Notes under the pieces: model-generated
The model's input: only the letters and a program-made list of their open reading frames with translations
What the model was told of the DNA's origin: nothing
Database searches by the model: none
Shown here: piece by piece, positions 25,631-38,848 of the stretch
How the letters are laid out: each line of letters begins with the position of its first letter
How positions within the stretch are numbered: position 1 is the first letter of the stretch
Made by a program: the position numbers and the translations under genes
NCBI GenBank assembly: GCA_013396915.1
Contig: VWZL01000441.1
Span: 280,489 to 344,488, forward strand
DNA: 64,000 nucleotides
Direction of reading: 5' to 3'
Source: Stercorarius parasiticus
Lineage: Eukaryota; Chordata; Aves; Charadriiformes; Stercorariidae

Positions 25631-28600
25631 CGAATTTCAGTTAGCTCTGAGTCACGTGCAGCATCCAACACATCACCCACGTTTGTGAGACTCTCCTGAG
25701 TCCTGATGCAAGTGCTTTAGAAAATAGGGAGTCACGCCATTGGTTTGAATAGGACTTGAAACGGCCCACTGGCAGGGAGCAGGTCTACAAATTGTTATTT
25801 TCAGAGTACAAACAAATTATTTTACTTAAAAGGTTTGCTTTCTTTTCCGCTATATTTGCTGAAGTACATAACTAGAATTCAATCCCTATTTTGATATTTA
25901 AAAATATCTTTAAAAAAAAAAAAAAAAGCCTTACAATCCTATTATTGCCAAGCATCTCAAAGCTCTGCACGCGCTGATAAATGGTGTTTCACAATACCTT
26001 TGTGAGATTAGAAAGACTTCCTCTATGAGGACAAATCAAATAGCCGGGCAGGTATGTGACATTTCGTAAGCACTTCTTCCAGTTTAGAGGTGATAGAATC
26101 ACAGGAGGGGTTAAGCCCAGGCAAGTCATTCTCCGCACTGCAAAATACTGAATCAAATGGTTCCTTTACCATTTTGCTTAAAAGAATCATTTAGATGAAA
26201 AAACTTACTCTGTCCTTCAGTCAGAATAAATTAACTCAAAAGTGATACCTCTGTTTTGTAGCCATTAGGGAGGTGTCAGTAAACACTTTCTGTCATGGAC
26301 ATAATGAAGCAAGGCCAAACAGAACTTAACACAGTGTACTGATCTGGGGAATGTTCTGCAGTATACTATTCCAGACAAAAATTTTGGCAGATTGAGATAA
26401 TCGTCATGTACTTTGTGCTGCTTGAGAATAATCCTCACCTTTATATCTAGGCCAGCAACACTCTTAGCTGTAAGAATAAAAACAATAACCATTTGGGTTC
26501 AGTAAAGAGATACATATATGTGAAAACTGAAGTGATATTTCAGAAATGTTTATATGTGTTACAGCAGTGGACTTTATTTTACTATAAAGTATATTTTTTA
26601 TGAATGCTTTAATCTCTAAAAAGGCCTAAAATACATCTTTCAATCAATATGGTATTCATTATTGAGAAGACTATTTTATTTATCTTTTTACTATTTATAT
26701 TTATAAGAATTAAATAGTTAACCGTTCATGTATAAATGTGTTTGAGATACATAACCAAGATACAATGCCTATGTAATTTTAAACATATGTTTTCTTTATT
26801 TTATTTTCTGCATTTTATTTTACTTTTTTATTTATGTGAATAATGACAAAATAAAAGGTTGAAGGGGGAATCAGTTTTTGACCAAGTCAGTCCCTAGACT
26901 GGTTCATCATGCAGCTACATGAATGTTAGTCTGAGCGAAAAGAAACGACAAGCTGGCTCCTTGCAGGAGCAACTCCACTTTATGTCCCATTGAACTGGTG
27001 ATGGACATATGATTTCTGTAAGAAAAGAAGACTTAGGTCTTCAAACCCCCTGTAGTCACTGACTTTCTGCAAGATCACATCCCAGATCCCTCAGGGGGGT
27101 GAAATAATTTTGAAATGCACAGTTCAACAGTAGATGCTAGTATAATAAACAAGGAAGCAAGAAAAATCTTATGGCCTTCTGTGGTACCCACTGTTGTGAG
27201 TACCTGAGCAACTTTTAGTCTGTAGGATATTCCATCTAACTGTGACACTCCAGGATTAGAAAGAGTTTTTGTGCGTGTTCAAAAGCTCTACCATACAAAC
27301 TGCCTGGTTGAAGAGCAGAAGTAAATGGCCAGTGCTAGCTTCATTTCAACGCCCTGTGACGTCCAGCAGAACAGAAATTGAAAAGAGCTTTCCCATCTTA
27401 CATATTGATGAGATTCCCAGGATTATCCTTCCCCCAAATTTGAACCTTAAAACCCACATGAGGATTTTGAGCCTTCTCTAGTACACGGAGATCTACAGAA
27501 AGAATGAGTGGAGAGTCTTTACTGTCTATCAGGAGTAGAGAGACTTGCATCATCTTTTTAGAGTAGGTGTTCCTTGATGGGACAAGCGTAAGACAAGCAG
27601 CTGAGGGCAACACAACACACGCACCGGCTGGGATGGGAAAGCTCAGATAAATAAAATTGGCTCATAACTCTTGGTTTGAGTGAGTGGAAGGGGAGATCGG
27701 CTTTTATAAAAAGCGATAGTTTTCTTCAGCTACAAATTCCTGCTTTCACATCTATGGCGAGCTCACATATCACAGCAGGCTGAATGTAAGTTTACAGCAA
27801 AACAAGACCTTTGCTCTGGGTAGACAAGACAGAATGCAGAAAATGCAAATCTATGTTAAATAATTTAATAAATGTCTTTACATTTGTGTTATACAAATAC
27901 AGTCTGTTCTGTCTTTCAGCTGTTCACTCAAGTATTCCTTGGACTTTGAAGATGTTTTTCATGTAAAGCAACACAGATTTGTGATGTTTCATGTTCCAGG
28001 TGTCCAGCTTGGGGCAAGTACATCTTGTTTATTAGAGGGATAGAAATATTCATCATTCCTAAATATCCACAGAACAACATGGAACTACTTTGAGGTTCAT
28101 TTTGTTTGAATATATTTTGAAGTCCAAAGGCAAATGCTCTTCTATTGCTACAATGAGATTGATATTCAGATAAAATTTTACAGACATAGGGCCAGTTATG
28201 ATCAACCTTTTTTCCAGGAATACAAAGGAAGGAGAGACACTAGACTTCTGCCACCTTGTGCTGCCCACAAAATTGCCATGTGGTAATTTAGCAATCTGGG
28301 AACACCAGGAATCATTCATTAACAGCTGTCTTTGTTTTTGCAAAGGCCTCATCTCCCCTCTTCACTGGCTAATATTGGCCATCCTAAATGATGTTCAATG
28401 CACAAGAATTTATCAATGACCAAAGGACTTGCCTAAGCCTCAAGGCCTCAGACGATTTCCGAGAGGATGTGCTTCTGCATATCTTTTTCCCCCACCACAA
28501 TGCAGTCTGTAGGCAGATGACACAGCTGAGCAGCAATACTTCTATGTTTAAAATATTTCATTAATTAAATTCTATCTTTAGAGAGTCAGTAGCATGAAAG

Positions 28601-30469
28601 ATTAGTAAAAACAAGCAGAAAGTTAAATGGAATGTAGCATGACAAACAAAGGGATTACTGAGGGATGAGTTTTACAGACAAACTGGTTTAAAAGATGCTG
28701 TCTTTTGTGAACAAGCACAAGTCACTCTAGAACAAAAAGCACAATACAGACCTTCTGGTTGCCTGAAAACTGCTGGAATTGGCAGTTCTGGCAGTGACAG
28801 ATTTTGAGCAGAAAAAAACATGTTGGTTTCTTTTTTTAATTCCTACTAAGAGGACATTGAAATTTTGAATTAAAAAAAAAAAGTCTGCTTTTCTGAAGTC
28901 CTGATAAAAATTTTCAGCCCATGCCCTAATTTCAGTGCTGCCTAAAAGAATGGCCAGAATTCATTTAGCAGTCTGTCCAATAACTGTTCGTAGTCAGGAA
29001 AGCTTTTGTTGCTGATCCAAGATTACCTTATCTTGGGTGGCAAAAAAATCTGCATTTTAAAAATGATTCTGCCTCCCGGGACTTCAAAGAGTTTCCTCCT
29101 GTCTGTGACTAATGTTAGCTAAAACACATGCGAAGGTGTTCTTCTATCAGTAACAACAAATAATCCAAAGACAGTTCTAACATGAAATGTCTTGCCTAGA
29201 TCCAACAAGAACAACAAAGAAAAAAATCGCATTGCTCCCTACAGAGTCAACGCAAATGTGGCTTCTTTGTCTATGGAGTCTGGATGGTAAGATTTAGGAG
29301 GAAGAGTGTTGTGCTATGTCCCATGTTTGTTAGAAAAAAAAACCATAAACCACATAATTGCTTATGGATCCAGCTGAAGCCTGTGACAGTTTGCTCACAT
29401 TTTGCAAAAACATTGAGCTATTTATAAACATATCTGGGTTAAGTAATTGCCATTATAGTATTTTTAAACATTTAAAAGAAGAGTTTAGCTTCTCTGCACA
29501 ATGCAGATGCCGTATTATGCAGGAGGAAAATTAAATTATCGTAAAGCCATTTGCATAAACAAACTGCTATATTTCAGTACTTGCTCTGTGTATTGCTCTT
29601 TCCTAAATTGCCCCTTGCTGCACCAACAGAGAGAGAGATCAGGAAGGTCCCTAGCCGAGCAGATGAGAACTACCCCAGCTCCCAAGGAGCAAGTTGAATG
29701 GATTCTCAGCCAGCCCCGCTGGAGGAGGCTGAAGTACGCAAGGGTGCACGAATCCAAAACACTCCTAGCACACGCCTGATCTGTCAGAATCAGTCCTTCC
29801 CCCACTCTTCCATGCTTCAGTGCAAGAGGTCTTTACGTGAATGAAGGTTCTCCATTTCATCTCTACTCACTTCCATACATGCAGGGGCCAAGCACAGCCC
29901 AGGCCCTGAGAAAAAGCATCAGACTTCAGCAGCTGTCAGAATACCCTGGGATAAAATAAGTAAATAACCAGATAAACAGATGACACTTGGTGTAAACAGC
30001 CTTGATTTGCCTTCCTCTCCTTTCAAGCAATGAATCACCAGTGAAATAGAGGTGACTCACTAAGGGAATCCAAAGCATGCTTTCTCTATCACATGTGAGG
30101 CCACAGTAGCTGTCCATGCTCTAAAGGGGGAGAAAACTAGGCTGCATTTTAATATTAATTTCCATGACACTAAATCAAAACAGCCCCTAAGAGCAAAGGG
30201 ATTTTTAAGGAAAAACAGAGCTGCCCTCATCTCTCACTAATACAGTGATAATGTACAAATGGCTGCACATGGTGGATAGTTTGAGTCAACACAGTATCGC
30301 GCTTGCGAGCATCTGGGTAGCAACTGCTACACACGAGAGAGCAACTGAGTGGCTACTAGCAAAATATTAAGCTACTGTCTACAAAGTAAGCGCTGAGTTA
30401 CCCAAAAGCTCTGGACAGTGCTATTCAAATCTGCCACACAAAAAGGGGTGCCCAGGGTAAGAGGCTGCC
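25631..30469. other. Intergenic DNA, no gene seen
   Basis: AT-rich unique sequence with a poly-A run at 25912-25927 and very AT-rich DNA at 26560-26860. A GC-richer stretch at 29640-29800 contains open frames on both strands without recognisable motifs. Confidence 0.6.
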
Positions 30470-31119
30470 TGGAGAATGGCTTGAGAGCAGCCCTGAGGAG
30501 AAGGACTTGCGGGTGTGGGTGGATGAGAAGCTCAACATTAGCTGGCAATGTGCACTCGCAGACCAGAAGGCCAACTGCATCCTGGGCTGCATCAAAAGCA
30601 GCGTGGCCAGCAGGGCGAGGAAGGTGATTCTGCCCCTCTACTCCGCTCTGGTGAGACCCCACCTGGAGTCCTGCATCCAGTTCTGGGACCTCCAACATAA
30701 GAAAGACATGGACCTCTTGGATTGAGTCCAGAGGAGGCCCATGAAGATCATCAGAGGGCTGAAGTACCTCTCCTATGAAGACAGGCTGAGAGAGTTGGGA
30801 TTGTTCAGCCTGGAGAAGAGAAGGCTCCGGGGAGACCTTATAGCAGCCTTCTTGTGCTTAAAGGGGGCCTACAGGAAAGATGGGAAGGGACTCTTTATCA
30901 GGGAGAATACTGATAGGATGAGGGGTAATGATTTTAAACTGAAAAAAGGTAGATTTAGATGAGATATTAGGAAGAAATTCTTTACTGTGAAGGTGATGAG
31001 ACACTGGAACAGGTTGCCCACCTGGTCTAGTGGGAGGTGTCCCTGCCCATGGCACGGGGTTGGAACTAGATGATTCTTAAGCTCCCTTCCAACTCTAACC
31101 ATTCTATGATTCTATGAAA
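30470..31119 (+). repeat. CR1 LINE fragment: end of ORF2 and 3' UTR
   Basis: This is a 5'-truncated CR1 that keeps the C-terminal part of the reverse-transcriptase polyprotein. Readable blocks include [60 protein letters not shown] and AYRKDGKGLF. The frame is broken by a stop at 30723-30725 (where the family has a Glu-Arg region) and another ending the frame near 30960, so it is dead. The 3' end has GGTTGGAACTAGATGATTCT and ATTCTATGATTCTATG. Near 31020 the sequence jumps from the AACAGGTTGCCCA block straight to CCTGGTCTAGTGGGAGGTGT, missing roughly 60-75 bp of the usual CR1. The exact 5' limit is uncertain by some tens of bases. Confidence 0.97.
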
Positions 31120-32279
31120 CATCACCAAGTTTATTCGAGAAGAAAAGAACTTGTTATGTCCTTTCTAATTGATTCTGTGGTACCTGGCTTTGTGCTCTGA
31201 GCTCTTGCTGGTGGTCTCTACTGTCTAAATAAGAACATGGAGAGGTCCTTATCTCAGCTTGGCCAGTCCCTGGCCTGGATGGACAAAGTTTCATGACACA
31301 CTTTGAGAACATGGCGACAGGCTCTCCCCTCTTCCCTGGTGGCCCTCCACGCAATTTTCTCGCTGCACCGCCTGGCTTCAGAGGCTTGATCACGTGCATT
31401 GCAAGTCCCTTTCTTTCCTGGGAAGCTCTGAGGGATGCTGTGGGGGCAGAGGGGCAGCTCCTCCCCCCACCTGCCTGAGGAATGCGGTACCACATCTGAT
31501 GAAGGAAGCTTTTTAGCTAACCCCAAATTGGCACTGTATCGAAAAGCAGGCGTGAGCACAGCCAGAGAAAAAAAGTCTTTTTTAACCTAATTTGCCAAGT
31601 CACGTATCTTCAACTTCCAGCTCCATGCTCTTCACAGAATTCCTACTCCTCTCTTTTGCTTCCCATTTATTAGAGGCAATGGTTTAACAGGAACCTCGTA
31701 TCATCGTATCCTTGACTATTTATGGGTTTTTTTGAATTACGTATTTGCCCAGCAGGATTACTTCCACAGAGGAGTGTAGATGGCTGCTATGATTCCCAAT
31801 CACAGTTCCTCTTCAAGGAAAAAATTGTAGCTGAATGGAATCTTATTTAATTTTTGAAATTTTAAAGGACTAGCAGGGGGCTCTGTTTGCATAAGGACCT
31901 TTCTATTGCTCTGAGCCTGAAGACTACATTATAATAAGTATTCAACTAAGAGATCAGTCTACAAAAAGCACCAACAGCCTACATAAAAAAAAAAAATTGA
32001 AGAAAATATGCAGAGTAGTCTTTGTGCACCATTTATATAAATCTGTTAGAGATGTACCTGCAGTCCAATTTGGCACACTTGTAGCTTTCATACATTTTCA
32101 CTGGAGTAGTTTGGATTGCAGAGAACAGCATGCTTCCCTGGTTTTGTGTCGCTTAATCCAGGCCCTCACAAGCACATTCAGGAAATATGGGATATTAAAT
32201 TCATTTTTTCTGCACAGCAGCAGGTCTATCTTTAATTCAGGTATAAACACAGTGTTTCCTCAAATTCATTCTTATCCTG

Positions 32280-32345
32280 AAAAACAAAACAAAACAAAAA
32301 AAAACCCAAAACCAACAAAGAAAAACCCCAAAACAAAAATCAAAT
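32280..32345 (+). repeat. A-rich (AAAAC)n-like simple repeat
   Basis: Repeated AAAAC/AAAACC units in a strand with almost no T. It could be an old retroposon tail, but no SINE or pseudogene body is recognisable before it. Confidence 0.85.
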
Positions 32346-35300
32346 AGATTGAGGTATCCAAAGAGACCATAAAGAATTTTTTTTTTAATACGTCTCTCTT
32401 ACCCAACTGCCTTCCTTCATCTGGGTGATTTTCTTCTCAGCTTCCTGCATTCTCTACCATCCTGTTCCATCTTAAGAAAGAAATCGTGGGCTTCAGGTTT
32501 CTCTGCTGTTACATCATAGATACTTTGGAAAAATTAATATTTCAAAGTTAAATGTTATTCAGTACTTTCCATTTAATTTTGTGAACATTATTTTAAATGG
32601 AAAATGAGTCTGTTGTTCCATCACTTAAAAGAAACTGAAAAAATATTCTTGCAATGTGGAATTTTTTATTTCACTAATATACCAACAGTGCTGAAAACAT
32701 ACGTCTCAAAAGGTGTGAACAGTACTTGTAAAGCCATGTAACTCTTCTCAAATGACACAACATGGTTTATTTGGCTGAAAATGAAAGAGTAAATGTTAAT
32801 TGATCCTGGATACTATTCCAATACATCGTTTAAACAAACTCTGCTTGTTTGCAATTTTCATGACTTTATACGTTTTGTACTTCAACTCTCTCATAAAGGC
32901 ACTTCGTAAAATCTTAATCTTAATCATATGCATCCAATTGCACATTGTTACTATGTCTTCTCAAGTTCTTATGTATCTCTGCATTCCAGTCATCCAGCAA
33001 ACCAAGCTGTAGTGTTAAAATCCCAATCACATTGAAATCAATGCTCTTGACTTCCACAGGGCCCATAATTCTTTCCAAGACTTTTCACTTCAAAGACTGA
33101 GTTGAAGGGGACTCCTTTGGATATCTTTCAGAGAAGAATGGCAGGAACTAGCACATTATTCCACCCAAATACTTGTGCCATGTTTGAATGAAGTTATGCT
33201 TAAGGGAGAGCATCCCTATACTGCAGTTATTTGGGAGAGAAACGTGAGGAAGCTTTGAAGTAGCTCAGATTCTGTTAACAGTGTAGAATTTGGCATTAGG
33301 GCTTACAAAAGTTGCTCAATAAAATTGGCACTTTTGAGATGGCAGGTTGAACACATGATGGGAGATAAATTCAGCTAACCATGGCTGTAGTGCTATTAAT
33401 TCAGGTATGTCTGCAGATTACTCTATACTGGCTGTACCAAGATGACTCCCTCTAAAAACTTTATTATGCTCATACAGCTTTTATGAAACATATTGCAAAT
33501 CCAAAATTTTGCCTGTGCTCCACAATCTCTCTCCTATACCTGTTATCTGATGGACTATGTAGAGGAAAACTAATACATTATCAATTTAAAAAAATGGGAT
33601 TTTCTACATGTATTGGTTTTGGAATAATCCTTAAGTATTATAAGATCATTGAAGGCCTATTAGCATAATATATTTATACAATGACAATGTATATTTAATC
33701 AGTACTTAATGGTGATATAATAATAGGTTTCCCCATAGAGAATGGCAATATGATTTTCAACTTCCTGAATTAATAATCTAGCAGAATACTGAAGACCATT
33801 ATTTCACTTCACTCACATGCAGAAAGAAGAAATCTTTTTCTGTGCAAGTAAGTAAACCTCTAAAACAAATCGAAGATGTGGGCAGACAGTGTGGAGAACT
33901 AATTAACTCAAAGCAAGTAACCCAGGAAAATTAATATTGAATTGGAGGTAGTTCAAAGACTTCAGGGGTAACAGTTTTAAATGCAGCATTTATGGCCTTG
34001 AGTAGTTAAGACCTTGTGAATTACTATATTCTTTTCAGAAGGCATGAAACATCAAAGGCAAGAGGAATAATAATAAATCTGTGTATACAGAGTGATAGGA
34101 AAGAGAAAGGAAAAGTATTCATAGAAGGGCAAGATTCCTTAAGATCCTCAAAGTTTATTCAGGAGATAGTGACCACTACTACTGCATTGTGAATAAGGCC
34201 ATGGATGCAGTGAGATTGTTGAAGGAACATGTGCAGGGGTCCAGGCATGCCCAGTTCCTTTTAGCTGGTGTGCCTGGTGGCTGCTCCACTGTGGCAGGGT
34301 CTTCAGTGTACAGCGTGTCCCACGTCTGTAAGTAGCTCCTTTTATAGTGTTGCTAAATTCAGTGTTCATTAAGCAGAAACAGAGAAGAAAGGTGGTTCTG
34401 AATCACTGATGTAAAGTGGCACCACGAAACAAATGGACACACTAGGAAGTTTTTTTGCAGGAGAAATAAAGCTTTTGTACCCCTGTATAAGATGTTTGTG
34501 TGACCCTGTCAGGAATCATAAGGATCAGCTTTTAAACTGATGTTTCAGAAGGATGAATTGAAACTTGGAAAATGTGTCCAAAAGGGCCACTGAAATGACA
34601 GGGCTACTTGTATTGCAGAAGAAAGTTGAGACTTGTCTTCTTGTGCCTACTATAGTGAAGGCTGAAGAAGAGGAGCAAAGAGAGAAAGGAAACTCTGATG
34701 AGATGTCTCCAAGAAACACCAAAGTAAAATAGAGATATTGCCACTGAAGGACAAAAGGAGTGGGTATCCACAGGTTCTGAATAGACGTACTCAAGAAATT
34801 AGAGGGTTTCTAACGAAGTGGAACAGCTGCAACAGGACACTGTGAGAGGGACAAACACAACAGTTGATAAGCAAAAGGGAGCAAAGCAGCAGTTTGAACA
34901 GAGATCTCCCTTTCCCGGTTGTTTGCTATTTTGGGACGTGTTTCTCATTCTTTGTTTAAACTTTGAAAGTATTGACTGGAAAAACCTCTTTCATCAACTT
35001 GAACACTATGGTCTACTGAAAGAGTGTTGACTGGGAAAGCTGTAGGCATGAGCAGAGTAAAGTGTTTTGCCTCTGCACATCCTGAATGTTTCAGCGCTAT
35101 TGCTTGGTGGTAGAAGAAAAATAACAAATAATTAATGATATCACTAACATTATAATAAACATGGTACAAAACTGAGGAGCACACTTTATCATAACAGCCT
35201 ACAGACAGTTTTGATGAACGTCAGTCTGCCAACAACGATAACTCCTATTGCTCAGGTATTTAAATACCAACAGTGTCCAGTTCTTGGACAGAGCTGTCTT

Positions 35301-35970
35301 TGCAGACAATTGTATTTTAGTGGAGCAAATAATGGGTATTGATTCCACCTCAAACATACACAAGAAACCTGCCCTGTTCCAAGCAAAATCACTGGGTTAG
35401 CTAGTTATGGTTAAGGAAAAGATATAATATTAAAATATGCTGCGTAAGCATCTTTATTATGCTAAACGTTTACCATGTTTACTCTAGAATTTTAAACATT
35501 TTTTTTGTTTAAAGATTTCTTAGCTGGTTGTGGCAAACTCTACCTTCTTCCAAAAGACACAGGGAACAGACTACATCTCATTCCTTTGTTTAATAAATTC
35601 GGGATTTTCTCCTTAATGCTCAATATGGATTCAGTGACATCACAGCTGTGTATTTTCTAAAGATATATATTCTGAATGCCTCAGAAAGGTAAAATAAGTG
35701 CTTACGTAAATCAGAAGCAAGGGAAGTTTCTCAAGTTTTATGAAAATGCATGCATGGGTGAAGATCAAGCGCAGGGATTTTCTGACAAAGGGGAGAGTAT
35801 TTTTATGAAAGTGCCAAAGTATTTTTAAAACAATATTTTTAATAATTCAGCATCTTACTATAGTTTTACTGTGTGTTAAGAATTACTGGTCCTGCAGCAT
35901 CACTGTAATTTGTTTTGAATGCTACTCCCTGAAATTTATTCTTTCTCCAGCAGAGAGAGTGAGACATGAT

Positions 35971-35993
35971 TTATATATATATATACACACACG
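35971..35993 (+). repeat. (TA)n(CA)n microsatellite
   Basis: About seven TA units followed by five CA units. Confidence 0.95.
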
Positions 35994-38215
35994 CTACAAA
36001 ACTGTGATTGATTAGGCCTGATTTTGATTAAGCAGGTATGCATTGTTCATCTCCGTCCTGAAAGGGATCAAAAAAGTAGAAAATGAATGAAAAAGGTTAG
36101 CAAAGTCATTTAAGTATTAATGTGAATAGAATCCATACCCCTCTTACCATGCCCAGATCTTTCAAGAGCAAATGGCAAATATATTCCAGCCACTGGCAAG
36201 CAAAGAACAGATAATAAATCTCAGAGAAATGAGAAAGGTTAATGGAAGACCATAATAAGGAAAGAAAATTATCTCACTAATTCAATTAGGAACTTTGATA
36301 TCTAAGGCTAAAAGTAGAAATTGGAGGTTCAGAGATACCTGGACATGGAATTGTATGTCATTGAGACAAGAAAATGTAGAACACAAATACTTTTTAGCAG
36401 AAATCAGTTTTACAGAGGTGAAAGAGGGACAGAAGTATTTACTGCATTGAAAAAAAGCTTCATTATTAGCTCAACTGGGTACTGTTGCTTTGCTATATTA
36501 AAACTGGATTTAACATTAAGAGATTTCCTTCAATGTGATCATCTGACAAAGCCTTTCTCAGTGGTCAGGAATCTCCCCTCTATTCCTTTCTTACAAGGGG
36601 ATATATTCCCCAATATTAAATCTAGAGCCTCCTTTTCAACCTTAATTAGTAAAAATAAGATAAATAGGTAAGACGAAATACAGAGAACAAACCAATTTGC
36701 AATGACTGTGGGCTGTTACCTATATGGGATGCAGTTAACAGAGTAGCTTGCAAGTAATTTGATAGTACTCACTTCCAGTTCCTTATCCAGAATTACGTAC
36801 CAGAAATAGAGAAAAGTTTGTGCAAAATGTTATTCTCTGGTTTTATAAAACACAATACCCTTCTTTTAAAGCCGAAAATGCAGTGATAATTGTAGTAGGG
36901 CGTTCATAAAGCTTGGAGCTAGAATATATGCCTTTCTGCAGCAAAAAAAAAAAAAGAAGCAATTATCAGGATTTGAAAAAAAAAAAACCAAATCAAAACG
37001 AAGTGCCTCCTGGAGCTCAAGGAAAAGTTGTTCACACACTCGGCCAGGAGAGGGACTGCTGAAGGCTGAGTCATGCTCTGCCCGGCAGAAGCTGCCTTAG
37101 TTAAGCAGAAAAGGCACCTCCAGGGCAGTGCTGCTGCCAGTTAAAGAGTTTTGCTTTTGACACTAAACTGCAGCATGAAAGCTGCCCACCGGGAGATTCA
37201 CTTAAGCACCCAAGCCTTCGAAAAATGCACGCACCCCTCAAGATACTGCATTTTCCCCTAATGGGTGAAGGAATTTGTTTAGATTTAAAATGACAAAGGT
37301 CCTTCTCCAAGGCTTAAATGAATTAATTATACAGCAATTACAATACAATTAAATCTCAACAGTATTCAAGTTGTTCGTAGGTAGGCTGACACCAGTAGTC
37401 AGCCAGTGGCCAGCCTTCCTCTCCCTCCCTTGCCCACCAGGTAAGCCTTTGGCCCTCTCTGGACATTCTCTGTTTCATTTAACAGGTGCAGACCGGACCA
37501 CTAGTTCTTCTGATACCCATGAAAAATACAACGATCATCTTTCTAACTTGTACACTTTCGTTTCCAATAAAGGGTCTGGATTTCCAAACAAAGCTTTGAA
37601 ATACATATTTTTATCGTCCTTCCTTTTATATGATGACCTAATGCAGCTTGGTTTCAACTTTTTTTCAATTTGCAGGCCTCTAAAAACCTCCCAGTGGAGA
37701 CATACAGGGAAATTAAGCCTACTAACAAAATACTTTCATGATTCCATTTCTCAGACCCTTAGGGGAGGAATCCATAGACTTCACAAATTAAAAACCATCA
37801 TAGCGTCCAAGCCTTATCTTGATTGCAACCAACCAGTGAATGTGTCCTGTAGCTCTAATTGTACCATTTGATTTTACAGGTCTGCCTGGAGGTAGAAGGA
37901 TATAATTCCCGTTTAAACAACATTAAATTCATGAGAATTGGCTTACAATATATTGAACAGAATTGTGTATTTCACCATCAGTGCTTTGCCAATGCTGATT
38001 CATTTTAAAGGGATATACCCGTTAGAAATTCTTCCTTCAGTCAGCTAGAATCTCTATTCCTGTCAGGAAAGGGAAAACATATTGACAAACTCAAGAAGTC
38101 AATTTAACTCAATGCACATTCTTTAGGCCCAGAGGAGTAGCATTCTGGAGAGCAAACTCACCCTCTGCGTGTCCAGTTGTCACCTCAGATGTGGCAGCCG
38201 GGAGGAAAATGGACC

Positions 38216-38675
38216 TGTCATGATCCAGCCTGTCCCTCGTTATTCCTGTTGGTGGTGTGTGCACAGTCACCAGGTCCTGGGCGCACTGTGCCGACGCAGG
38301 CAGTTGAGGCTCCACTCAAACAAGGACTTAAGCAGAATCTAGACTCCATGTTAGATACCTCAATACATAGGGCATGCAGAAGGAGAGAACTGAAACAAGG
38401 TCCAGAACAGCCATCTGATAGTTACACACTTACATCTTCTCCTGAGCTTACAACTGCTTTAAAAATCAAGCTCGATCTATTTTTAGACAACAGCAAGGCA
38501 CTCACTTCTTACACTCAAGGCAGATATTTATCTGCCAAAGACATTCTGACCTACCTCTCCCATGATGGCACCCCAGTCATTCTCCTATTTCTGTGTGACA
38601 CTAGGGAAACTTGTCTATCACCATACAACAGCAGAACCAACCCCATTTCAACTGTGGGACCCCATATGGGGGCTC
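38216..38675 (+). repeat. Possible solo or partial LTR (speculative)
   Basis: A segment starting TGTCATGATCCAGCC and reaching CCCCA at 38664 has the TG...CA termini of a retroviral LTR and a plausible length (449 bp). Two bases after it, at 38667-38675, TGGGGGCTC matches the first nine bases of a proline-tRNA primer-binding site. Against it: no clear TATA box, no AATAAA near the end, no detectable gag/pol after it, and a nine-base match is expected by chance at this scale. The base composition is more GC-rich than its surroundings. Confidence 0.2.
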
Positions 38676-38821
38676 CCATAAGTTGTTATGTAGAAACAAA
38701 TGGAACAACCAAACAGGGATGGAGATCATGAGAAGGTTCCTGAGTATTGCAATCAAGCCAGGTTCAGAAGTCAGCCTGCAGAATCTTTGTACAGGTTATT
38801 TCCAGAAGCTACGTGTTCTGG

Positions 38822-38848
38822 AGAATAAAAAAGAAAAAAAAAAGGGGG
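38822..38848 (+). repeat. A-run followed by G-run
   Basis: An A-rich segment, then seven G and four T. It is low-complexity sequence and a likely place for assembly or length error. Confidence 0.85.

Noticed and set aside
30372..30698. Minus-strand 108-codon frame
   Set aside because: Antisense shadow of the CR1 reverse-transcriptase remnant.
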